A DNA stretch of 64,000 nucleotides from Gammaproteobacteria bacterium Milos-ODIII6 (GTDB lineage Bacteria > Pseudomonadota > Gammaproteobacteria > Chromatiales > Chromatiaceae): positions 364,925-428,924 of the forward strand of contig JAPTHR010000001.1 in assembly GCA_029228645.1 (NCBI GenBank). The letters are read 5' to 3'. Both the position numbers and the translations under genes were made by a program. The notes below the pieces were generated by a model, which ran no database searches, was not told the origin of the DNA, and worked only from the letters and a program-made list of their open reading frames with translations. Position 1 is the first letter of the stretch. The number at the start of each line of letters is the position of its first letter. This document shows positions 57,192 to 64,000 of this stretch, one piece after another.

Positions 57192-57311
57192 GACCCGGAC
57201 CTCAGAAAGACAATTACCCAGTAATCGTGGTCGCGAATACCGCGCGGGTCAACAGGGATTATCCCGAACCCCGCGCGGCACGCCCGCGGCGGTCGTCCCG
57301 CGGACCGTACA

Positions 57312-58139
57312 TCAGCCACGTGCGAAGCTGAAGCGCTCCCTGCCGGCAAGATCCCTGCCGGTGCCGATATCGTGGTAGCCGTGCTTCGCGAGCAGCAGGC
57401 GACTCGCGGCCCCCTGATCGAACCCATGCTCGAATGCCAGCCAGCCCCCGGGCGCCAGGCACTCGCGCGCCGTTGCCACGATCCGGCGGATGTCCTGCAG
57501 GCCGTCTTCGCCGCTCACCAGCGCCTCGCGGGGTTCGTAGTCGAGCCCGTCCTGGCGCAGGTGCTCGTCACCGCTGGCGATATAGGGGGGATTGCTCACG
57601 ATCAGTTCGAACGGACCCCGGATGCCCTGCAGCCAGTCCGCCTGCGTGAACTGGATCCGCAGATTGTGCTCGCGCGCGTTCCGGCGGGCCCTCAGGAGAG
57701 CGGGAATGCTGCGATCGGTGGCCGTGATCCGCCACCCGGGGCGCTCCGAGGCCAGCGCCAGGGCGATCGCGCCGCTGCCCGTACCGAGGTCTATTGCGCG
57801 CACCCCGGGGGTGTCCGCCAGGCGCGCCAGGACGAATTCGAGCAGGTCCTCGGTTTCCGGGCGTGGGATAAGGGTATGCCGATCGACGCCCAGGGTCAGT
57901 GACCAGAACTCGCGCGTGCCCGTCAGGTAGGCAAGCGGTTCACCCTGCGCCCGGCGAACGATGAGATCCCGGTAGTTATCGGCCTGGCGCTCTTCTATCT
58001 GTGCTTCAGGCCAGGCGAACAACCAGCTGCGGTCGCGTCCGAGCGCATGCGCCAACAGAGCGCCGGCCTCGCTGCGGCTCTCGCGGTACCCGTCCAGCTG
58101 CGCGACTCCCCAGGCGAGCAGGTCCGCGACCGAACTCAT
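57312..58139 (-). CDS. prmC: Release-factor glutamine methyltransferase PrmC
   Basis: This enzyme of 275 residues methylates the Gln of the GGQ motif in RF1 and RF2. There is an N-terminal helical domain, then the SAM motif [16 protein letters not shown] and the catalytic [21 protein letters not shown] is family specific. The ATG at 58139 overlaps the prfA stop (ATGA), the usual prfA-prmC order. Confidence 0.95.
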   Translation of the reverse strand: MSSVADLLAWGVAQLDGYRESRSEAGALLAHALGRDRSWLFAWPEAQIEERQADNYRDLIVRRAQGEPLAYLTGTREFWSLTLGVDRHTLIPRPETEDLLEFVLARLADTPGVRAIDLGTGSGAIALALASERPGWRITATDRSIPALLRARRNAREHNLRIQFTQADWLQGIRGPFELIVSNPPYIASGDEHLRQDGLDYEPREALVSGEDGLQDIRRIVATARECLAPGGWLAFEHGFDQGAASRLLLAKHGYHDIGTGRDLAGRERFSFARG

Positions 58140-59218
58140 TCCGCGTTGCCGAGGCTTGCCAATTGCTCGGCCTGGTATTCCTGCATCAGCGGTTCGATGA
58201 CCTGGTCGAGTTGACCCAGCATCACCTCGTCCAGCTTGTACACGGTCAGGTTGATGCGGTGGTCGGTCACCCGGTTCTGCGGAAAGTTGTAGGTCCGGAT
58301 CCGTTCCGAGCGATCCCCGCTGCCCACCTGGAGCTTGCGGTCCGCGGCCTCACTCTGGCGTTGTTCGCTCTCCGCGGCGTTCTGCAGGCGTGCCTGCAGC
58401 AGTGACATCGCGCGCGCCTTGTTCTTGTGCTGGGAGCGCTCGTCCTGGCACTCGACCACGATGCCGCTGGGCAGGTGGGTTATGCGGACCGCGGAATCGG
58501 TCTTGTTGACATGTTGTCCGCCCGCGCCCGAGGCGCGGAAGGTGTCGATCCGCAGTTCGGAGGGATTGATGTCGATGGCCTCCATCTCCGGCGCCTCCGG
58601 CAGGATCGCGACGGTGCAGGCGGAGGTGTGAATACGCCCCTGCGATTCGGTCTCCGGCACGCGCTGGACGCGGTGCGCGCCGGATTCGAACTTGAGCCGC
58701 GAATAGACGTCCTGGCCGGTGATGCGCGCGACGACTTCCTTGTAACCGCCATGCTCCCCCGGGCTCTCGCTGATGATTTCCGAGCGCCAGCCGCGCAATT
58801 CCGCGAAGCGGGTGTACATGCGCAGCAGGTCGCCGGCGAACAGCGCCGCCTCGGCGCCACCGGTGCCGGCGCGCACTTCGAGGAAGATGTTGCGCCCATC
58901 GTTGGGGTCGCGCGGCAGGAGCAGGCGCTGCAGTTCCGGCAGCAGCTCCTGCGCGCGTCCGCGCGCCTCGCCGAGGACGTCTTCGGCCAGTTCGGCCAAC
59001 TCGGGGTCGCTGCGCATGTCCTCCGCGTTGGCGATCTCCTCCTGGTTGGCGTTCCACGCACCGAAGGCCTGCACCACGGGTTCGAGCTGGGCATACTCCT
59101 GGCTGAGTTCGCGGAACTGCTTGTTGTTTGCCTGGACCTCGGGGTCGGACAGGAGCGCGGTGATCTCGCTGAAGCGTTCGGAGATCTGCTCCAGACGGTG
59201 TTGAATGTTTGGGCGCAT
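58136..59218 (-). CDS. prfA: Peptide chain release factor 1
   Basis: This factor of 360 residues reads UAA and UAG. The GGQ motif ([15 protein letters not shown]) and the codon-recognition PxT (RVPETES, as PET) are both present. The start ATG 59218 is the family start. It is followed by prmC with a 4-base overlap and preceded by hemA with a 63-base gap, as in E. coli. Confidence 0.96.
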   Translation of the reverse strand: MRPNIQHRLEQISERFSEITALLSDPEVQANNKQFRELSQEYAQLEPVVQAFGAWNANQEEIANAEDMRSDPELAELAEDVLGEARGRAQELLPELQRLLLPRDPNDGRNIFLEVRAGTGGAEAALFAGDLLRMYTRFAELRGWRSEIISESPGEHGGYKEVVARITGQDVYSRLKFESGAHRVQRVPETESQGRIHTSACTVAILPEAPEMEAIDINPSELRIDTFRASGAGGQHVNKTDSAVRITHLPSGIVVECQDERSQHKNKARAMSLLQARLQNAAESEQRQSEAADRKLQVGSGDRSERIRTYNFPQNRVTDHRINLTVYKLDEVMLGQLDQVIEPLMQEYQAEQLASLGNAE

Positions 59219-59281
59219 AAAAATTTCAGGGGAGCTGGCGGAAAGATTTCAGGGCCGGCGCGCGGCGCGCCGGATACGGGG

Positions 59282-60538
59282 CTAATCGCGCCCGAGCTGG
59301 AACAGCGCGTTGGCGGCCTCGAGCAGTTCCTGTTGGCCGCTGCTGCCCGCCATGCGCAACTGGGTGCTCGGGGTGTGCAGCAGCTTGTTGGTCAGGGTCT
59401 TGGCCATGTATTCCAGGACCTCCTGCGGCGGCTTGCCCGCCTCGAGCATGCGCTGCGAACGCGCCAGGACTTCGTCCCGAATCCCGTGGGCATGCGCGCG
59501 GTAGTTCTGGATCAGGTCAACCGCATCCAGCGAGCCGAGCCAGGCGCGGAACTCGCTTACCTGGAACTCGATAATCTCGCGTGCCTGTTGCGCGGCGTCC
59601 TGGCGCGATTGGAGGTTCTCCTGAATGACCTCCTCGAGGTCGTCCACGGTATACAGGTAGATATCGCGCAGCTCGCCCACCTCGGGCTCGATGTCGCGCG
59701 GCACGGCGATATCGACCATGAACATCGGGCGGTGACGCCGCTGCCTGAGAGCGCGCTCGACCGTGCCCTTGCCGAGCACCGGCAGCGGGCTGGCGGTCGA
59801 TGCGATCACGATATCCGCCTCTGCGAGGTGCGCCGACAGCTCCGTCAGACCGATTGCGTAGCCATCGAAATCCTCAGCCAGTTCGCGCGCCCGGGAGACG
59901 GTGCGATTGGCCACGATGATGCGGCCAACACCGTGCTGACGCAGGTGCCGGGCGGCCAATTCGATCGTCTCGCCGGCACCGATAAGCAGCGCGGTCTGCT
60001 TCGAGATGTCGGCAAAAATCTGGCGGGCCAGGCTCACCGCGGCGAATGCGACCGATACCGGGCTGTCGCCTATCGCGGTGTCTGTGCGTACCTGCTTGGC
60101 CGTGTTGAAGGCGTGCTGGAACAATCGCTTGAGGGTCTTGCCGGTATGTCCGGCGTCGTTTGCGGTCTGGAAGGCCGCCTTGACCTGGCCGAGTATCTGC
60201 GGTTCTCCCAGCACCAGCGAGTCCAGCCCGCTGGCAACCGACAGCAGATGCGCTACCGCAGCGTCCTCGGCGTGATGATAGAGGTAGGGAGAGATGTCGT
60301 TGACCACCAGGCCGTGGAACTCCGCCATCCAGTGCCTGACACGTCCGGCTGCGTCTTCGCGCACGCAGCAATAGATCTCGGTACGGTTGCAGGTCGAGAG
60401 GATCACTGCCTCGCTGACCCCGGGCTGATCCCGCAGATTGCGCAACGCCCCGACCACGATGTCCGGACCAAAGGTCAGGCGCTCGCGGATCGAAACCGGA
60501 GCGGTGGTGTGATTGAGGCCGATCGCGAATAAGCCCAT
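59282..60538 (-). CDS. hemA: Glutamyl-tRNA reductase
   Basis: This enzyme of 418 residues reduces Glu-tRNA to glutamate-1-semialdehyde, the first committed step of tetrapyrrole synthesis. GLNHTTAPVSIRERLTF and the catalytic Cys in LSTCNRTEIYC are intact. The NADPH-binding GAGETIELAARHL follows. The ATG at 60538 gives the standard N-terminus MGLFAIGLNHTTAP. It is divergent from the TPR lipoprotein gene. Confidence 0.96.
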   Translation of the reverse strand: MGLFAIGLNHTTAPVSIRERLTFGPDIVVGALRNLRDQPGVSEAVILSTCNRTEIYCCVREDAAGRVRHWMAEFHGLVVNDISPYLYHHAEDAAVAHLLSVASGLDSLVLGEPQILGQVKAAFQTANDAGHTGKTLKRLFQHAFNTAKQVRTDTAIGDSPVSVAFAAVSLARQIFADISKQTALLIGAGETIELAARHLRQHGVGRIIVANRTVSRARELAEDFDGYAIGLTELSAHLAEADIVIASTASPLPVLGKGTVERALRQRRHRPMFMVDIAVPRDIEPEVGELRDIYLYTVDDLEEVIQENLQSRQDAAQQAREIIEFQVSEFRAWLGSLDAVDLIQNYRAHAHGIRDEVLARSQRMLEAGKPPQEVLEYMAKTLTNKLLHTPSTQLRMAGSSGQQELLEAANALFQLGRD

Positions 60539-60651
60539 GAGAATCCGATGTGACCCAACTTGCATTTGGAATGGGGTCAAAATTTTGATAGATCAATAGG
60601 TTGAAAGCAAGTCCCGCGGCAATCCCGGAAATGCCCCCGGACGGGCCTCGA

Positions 60652-60680
60652 TTGCCAAAGCCCGGCGCTACTCTTAATCT
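60652..60680 (+). promoter_or_regulatory. Promoter candidate for the TPR lipoprotein-ispE operon
   Basis: TTGCCA at 60652-60657 and TAATCT at 60675-60680 have an optimal 17-base spacer. A GC hairpin (GGGCCGG / CCGGCCC, 60716-60735) lies between this site and the start codon and could affect translation. Confidence 0.35.
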
Positions 60681-60758
60681 ACGGTTCCCCTCGGGGGCGT
60701 ATGTTCCCAGTTCCCGGGCCGGAGTATCCCGGCCCCTTTGCGGAAGGCCCTAGCCGTC

Positions 60759-62492
60759 GTGCGAAAATTTTTCCTGCTATCCCTGCTGTTTGCCGTCGCC
60801 GGCTGTCAGAGCCTGCCACCCGGCGCATTGGAGGGCGAGCCGGTCGACATCGAAAGCACGTCTGAGCCTGTGATGCCCTTCGAGGAGCCCGGGCCGCCCC
60901 AGGGCGAGCTGGACGCGGACCTGCTGTTCGATTACCTCCTGGGAGAGATCGCGGCCCGCCAGGGTGACTTCGCGGTGGCGCAGCGAAGCTATCGCGAGGC
61001 CGCCCTGGTGAGCAACGACGCCTACGCTGCGGAGCGCGCCACGCTGCTGTCGCTGCACATCAAGGACCTGGATGCGGCGCTTGAGGGCGCCTCCTTGTGG
61101 TCCCAGTTCGCGCCCAACGACTCCGACGCACGCAAGTACCTTGGGGTGTTGCTGCTGCGCGAGGGCCGCTTCGACGAGGCCCTGGTTCAACTCGATGGCA
61201 TGCGCCGCATAGCGGAAGCCAAGGGCAACGATGGCCGTTTGGCGGTGGCCACGGTGCTGGCCGGGGAGCCGGATCGCAAGACCGCGCGTCGTGCGCTGCA
61301 GGAACTGCTGGCCGACGACCCGAACGCACCCGATGCGCTGTACGCGCTGGCTCTGCTGGATACCGCGCACGGAAACCTGGATCAGGCGGAAGAGGGGCTG
61401 GTTCGCGCATTGCAGGCGAGGCCTGAGTGGCCCTTGGCAAGGGTCCTGCTGAGCCGGGTGCTGGTCGCCCGCAAGCAGGTCGATCAGGCACTCGAGGTGC
61501 TTGCGCTCGGGGTGAAGAACACCCCAGAAGACAAGCTGCTGCGCAAGACTTATGCGCGCCTGCTGATCGGCGCCGGCCGCAATGCGCTCGCCCTGAAGCA
61601 ATTCCGCGTATTGCATGCCGCCAATTCCGACGACGTCGAGGTGGCCTACGGTTACGCCATGCTGGCCACCGAGCAGGAGGCTCTGGATGAGGCGCGCGGG
61701 GTCTGGCAGGAACTGCGCGGGAATGCGGAATACCATGCCGAGGCCTCGTATTTTCTGGCGCAGATCGAGGAAAAGGCGGGTAATCAGGAGCTGGCCCTGG
61801 GACTGTACCGCGGGGTCACACAAGGGCCTCTGGCGGTGGATGCGGCGATCCGCGCCGCCCGATTGCTGCAGGAGATGGGCAGAATCGACGAGGCGCGCTC
61901 GCTGCTTCGCCTGACACGGCTATCCAATTCCAAGCGGGAAACCGATCTCTACCTGGTCGAGGCGCAGTTGCTGCATGCCGATGAGGCGGCACAGGCGATC
62001 GTTGTGGGCGTTTATGCCGAGGCCTTGCGCCGCCATCCGGAAGACCTCGACCTGCTGTACAACCGGGGACTTTATTTCTCCGAGGTGGGCCGCTACAAGG
62101 AGATGGAGGCGGACTTTCGCCGGGTGTTGCAACGGGATCCGGAAAACGTCAACGCCAACAATGCCCTCGGCTACATGCTGGCGGAACAGAACATCCGCCT
62201 CGAGGAGGCGCGCGGGTATATCGAAAAGGCGTATCGCCGCGAGCCGGAATTGGCTGCCGTGATCGACAGCATGGGTTGGGTTCTCTATCGCCTGGGCGAC
62301 CTCGAGCAAGCGATCCGGTATCTCCGCGCGGCGCATGAGAAGGACCCGGACGACGAGATCGCCGCGCACCTGATCGAAGCCCTCTGGGCGAACGGCGAGC
62401 GAGGGGAAGCGCGCAAATTGCTGCAAGATGCCAGCAGGAAGTCACCGGAAAGCGACCATTTGCGGCAGCTGCGCGAGCGCCTGGATGACTGA
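60759..62492 (+). CDS. Tetratricopeptide-repeat outer-membrane lipoprotein
   Basis: This protein of 577 residues starts at GTG 60759. The VRKFFLLSLLFAVAGC signal has a lipobox AVAGC, so a lipid anchor is likely. Asp is not next to the Cys (Gln follows), which suggests outer-membrane sorting. Many 34-residue TPR helical pairs cover the rest, including LYNRGLYFSEVGRYKEMEADFRRVLQRDPEN. Homologues of this TPR protein lie by lolB-ispE in other gammaproteobacteria and probably scaffold envelope assembly. An earlier TTG at 60738 would add 7 residues. Its end overlaps ispE by 8 bases; no lolB gene lies between them. Confidence 0.84.
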   Translation: MRKFFLLSLLFAVAGCQSLPPGALEGEPVDIESTSEPVMPFEEPGPPQGELDADLLFDYLLGEIAARQGDFAVAQRSYREAALVSNDAYAAERATLLSLHIKDLDAALEGASLWSQFAPNDSDARKYLGVLLLREGRFDEALVQLDGMRRIAEAKGNDGRLAVATVLAGEPDRKTARRALQELLADDPNAPDALYALALLDTAHGNLDQAEEGLVRALQARPEWPLARVLLSRVLVARKQVDQALEVLALGVKNTPEDKLLRKTYARLLIGAGRNALALKQFRVLHAANSDDVEVAYGYAMLATEQEALDEARGVWQELRGNAEYHAEASYFLAQIEEKAGNQELALGLYRGVTQGPLAVDAAIRAARLLQEMGRIDEARSLLRLTRLSNSKRETDLYLVEAQLLHADEAAQAIVVGVYAEALRRHPEDLDLLYNRGLYFSEVGRYKEMEADFRRVLQRDPENVNANNALGYMLAEQNIRLEEARGYIEKAYRREPELAAVIDSMGWVLYRLGDLEQAIRYLRAAHEKDPDDEIAAHLIEALWANGERGEARKLLQDASRKSPESDHLRQLRERLDD

Positions 62493-63339
62493 GCCCGGCT
62501 GGTCACTCGACTGGCCGGCGCCCGCCAAACTGAACCTGATGCTGCGCATTGTCGGTCGCCGCGCGGACGGCTATCACGAGTTGCAGACGGTATTCCAGTT
62601 CATCGATATCGCTGATCGGCTCGATTTCCGGCTGCGTCGGGACGGGCGGATCCTGCGTGCAAGGGATCTGCCCGGTGTGTCCCCGCAGGATGATCTCACG
62701 CTGCGGGCGGCGCGCCTGTTGCGGACCCGCTGCCCGGGCGGCGAGGGGGTGGATATCCGCATCCACAAGCAGCTGCCCATGGGTGGCGGCCTGGGTGGCG
62801 GCAGTTCGGACGCGGCCACGGTTCTGGTGGCGATGAACCGCTTGTGGCGGTGCGGCTTGGCGGACGAGGATCTGGCGCAGCTCGGACTCGAGCTGGGTGC
62901 CGACGTGCCCATCTTCGTTCGCGGATACGCCGCCTGGGCGGAGGGGGTGGGTGAAAAGATAGCGCCGATTGAACTGGCGCGACCCTGGTATCTGGTGATC
63001 GCACCGCCAGTGCATGTAAGCACCGCGGAAATATTTCAGGCCCCAGAATTGACAAGGAATTCAAGCACAATCACAATACGCGCGTTTGTTGCGGGGGACA
63101 GAAAAAATGACTGTCTACCCGTGGTACGCGTTCGATATCCGCAGGTCGCTGCAGCGATCGACTGGCTGGATGGCTTCACCAAGGGCCAGCTGACTGGCAC
63201 CGGCGGCTGCGTTTTCGGTGCGTTCGAGTCACAGGCCGAGGCCGAAGGCGCGCTGCAGCAGCTGCCGTCAGAATGGCGCGGGTTTGTTGCGCGTGGATTG
63301 AATCGCTCGCCTTTGCTCGACAGGCTTGCGGAAAGTTGA
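62485..63339 (+). CDS. ispE: 4-diphosphocytidyl-2-C-methyl-D-erythritol kinase
   Basis: This GHMP kinase of 284 residues is in the non-mevalonate isoprenoid pathway. PAPAKLNLMLRIVGRRADGYHELQTVF (key Lys, Asn, His) and the ATP loop PMGGGLGGGSSDAATVL are diagnostic. The C-terminal LTGTGGCVFGAF is motif 3. The ATG at 62485 lies inside the TPR gene end, so it is coupled. A tRNA-Gln follows, as in many gammaproteobacteria. Confidence 0.96.
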   Translation: MTEPGWSLDWPAPAKLNLMLRIVGRRADGYHELQTVFQFIDIADRLDFRLRRDGRILRARDLPGVSPQDDLTLRAARLLRTRCPGGEGVDIRIHKQLPMGGGLGGGSSDAATVLVAMNRLWRCGLADEDLAQLGLELGADVPIFVRGYAAWAEGVGEKIAPIELARPWYLVIAPPVHVSTAEIFQAPELTRNSSTITIRAFVAGDRKNDCLPVVRVRYPQVAAAIDWLDGFTKGQLTGTGGCVFGAFESQAEAEGALQQLPSEWRGFVARGLNRSPLLDRLAES

Positions 63340-63344
63340 ATTAC

Positions 63345-63419
63345 TGGGGTGTCGCCAAGCGGTAAGGCACCGGACTTTGACTCCGGCATGCGCAGGTTCG
63401 AATCCTGCCACCCCAGCCA
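63345..63419 (+). tRNA. tRNA-Gln (anticodon TTG)
   Basis: This tRNA of 75 bases, including an encoded CCA, folds with acceptor arms TGGGGTG and CACCCCA. The anticodon stem-loop is CCGGA-CTTTGAC-TCCGG with anticodon TTG at 63377-63379, and the T arm is CAGG-TTCGAAT-CCTG. It starts 5 bases after ispE and reads CAA (and CAG by wobble). Confidence 0.96.
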
Positions 63420-63427
63420 TAATTGCA

Positions 63428-64000
63428 GTGGGAGCGAGCTTGCTCGCGAATATTCGCGGCCAAGGCCGCTCCTACGGCGCTGAGGTGGCAGGGCTTGAAC
63501 CGTGCCTTTACTGTTGAGGTTCGTAGGAGCGAGCTTGCTCGCGAATGTTCGCGGCCAAGGCCGCTCCTACGGCGCTGAGGCGGCAGGGCTTGAACCGCGC
63601 CTTTGCTATTGAGGTTCGTAGGAGCGAGCTTGCTCGCGAATGTTCGCGGCCAAGGCCGCTCCTCCGGGGCAGAGGCGGCAGGGCTTGAACCGCGCCTTTG
63701 CTGTTGAGGTTCGTAGGAGCGAGCTTGCTCGCGAATGTTCGCGGCCAAGGCCGCTCCTACGGGGCAGAGGCGGCAGGGCTTGAACCGCGCCTTTGCGGTT
63801 GAGGTTCGTAGGAGCGAGCTTGCTCGCGAACAAACGCGGCCAAGGCCGCTCCTACAGCGCTGAGGTGGCAGGGCTTGAACCGCGCCTTTGCGGTTGAGAT
63901 TCGTAGGAGCGAGCTTGCTCGCGAACAAATGCGGCCAAGGCCGCTCCTACGGCGCTGAGGTGGCAGGGCTCGAACTGCGCCTTTGCTATTGAGGTTCGTA
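63428..64000. repeat. 95-bp tandem REP-like array after tRNA-Gln
   Basis: Units start with GTAGGAGCGAGCTTGCTCGC (first copy GTGGGAG) at 63428, 63523, 63618, 63713, 63808, 63903 and 63998. The period is exactly 95 bases. Six full units are seen and a seventh is cut by the window end. In each, outer arms GTAGGAGC / GCTCCTAC enclose two small hairpins, GCGAGC-TT-GCTCGC and GCGGCC-AA-GGCCGC. The result is a cloverleaf-like three-way junction, followed by a spacer of about 45 bases. A long minus-strand open frame across the array is an artefact of the repeats. Confidence 0.92.

Noticed and set aside
58427-60532. 701-codon plus-strand frame opposite prfA and hemA
   Set aside because: It spans two conserved genes on the other strand, so it is a shadow frame.
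63341-63928. 195-codon minus-strand frame after ispE
   Set aside because: It covers the tRNA and the 95-bp repeats; its repeated peptide is a by-product of the array.
63428-64000. CRISPR array
   Set aside because: The whole 95-bp unit is repeated, including the would-be spacer, so it is a tandem repeat.

Overview
The window looks like a chromosomal segment of a GC-rich gammaproteobacterium. The evidence is conserved gene order: rhlB / trxA / rho; mreBCD-mrdA-rodA-mltB-rlpA-dacA-ybeD-lipB near lipA; hemA / prfA-prmC; and ispE next to tRNA-Gln. The gatCAB amidotransferase genes, class I fructose-1,6-bisphosphatase and the style of the dispersed repeats suggest a sulfur-oxidiser-like lineage (Chromatiales or Ectothiorhodospiraceae type). 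That placement is an inference. No rRNA, prophage, transposase or CRISPR array is visible.

Region 1 (about 237-11402) is the most unusual part. It is one tightly overlapping operon encoding a membrane-bound respiratory complex. It joins Mrp-type Na+/H+ antiporter subunits (MnhE, MnhF, MbhD-like, MnhG, MbhE-MnhB, MnhC), one protein holding two fused antiporter-like modules, and complex-I-like H, B, C, D and I subunits. The gene order and the lack of [NiFe] ligands match the archaeal Mbx/MBS (membrane-bound sulfane reductase) type rather than Nuo or Mbh hydrogenase. The I-like ferredoxin subunit is fused to a GltD/NfnL-type flavoprotein, which implies direct NAD(P)H chemistry. A rubrerythrin-like diiron protein follows. 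Convergent to it lie zwf and gnd, which produce NADPH.

Region 2 (14390-30150) holds a FadL-like porin, an RND adaptor and pump pair, a GAF-GGDEF cyclase, a secreted DUF4124-like protein, a periplasmic protein with two thioredoxin domains, cysQ, a YrfG-like nucleotidase, fbp with a good sigma70 promoter, and a membrane GGDEF-EAL protein. Region 3 (28840-32177) is rhlB / trxA / rho, ending in a perfect 32-bp palindromic terminator. Region 4 (32216-36793) holds murU, an overlapping amide-ligase / M14 amidohydrolase pair, a DEDD exonuclease and a DUF3050 protein.

Region 5 (36865-49383, minus strand) is a lipoate and cell-shape supercluster in which most genes overlap by 4-11 bases. mreC appears to start at a rare ATC codon behind a perfect AGGAGG. 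Region 6 (49605-53696) is gatC-gatA-gatB, interrupted by a five-copy tandem array of a 157-158 bp hairpin repeat. Region 7 (53733-63339) holds a diguanylate cyclase, a methyltransferase-esterase-moeB operon, prfA-prmC, hemA, a TPR lipoprotein and ispE. The window closes with tRNA-Gln(TTG) followed by an exact 95-bp tandem REP-like array that runs off the end.
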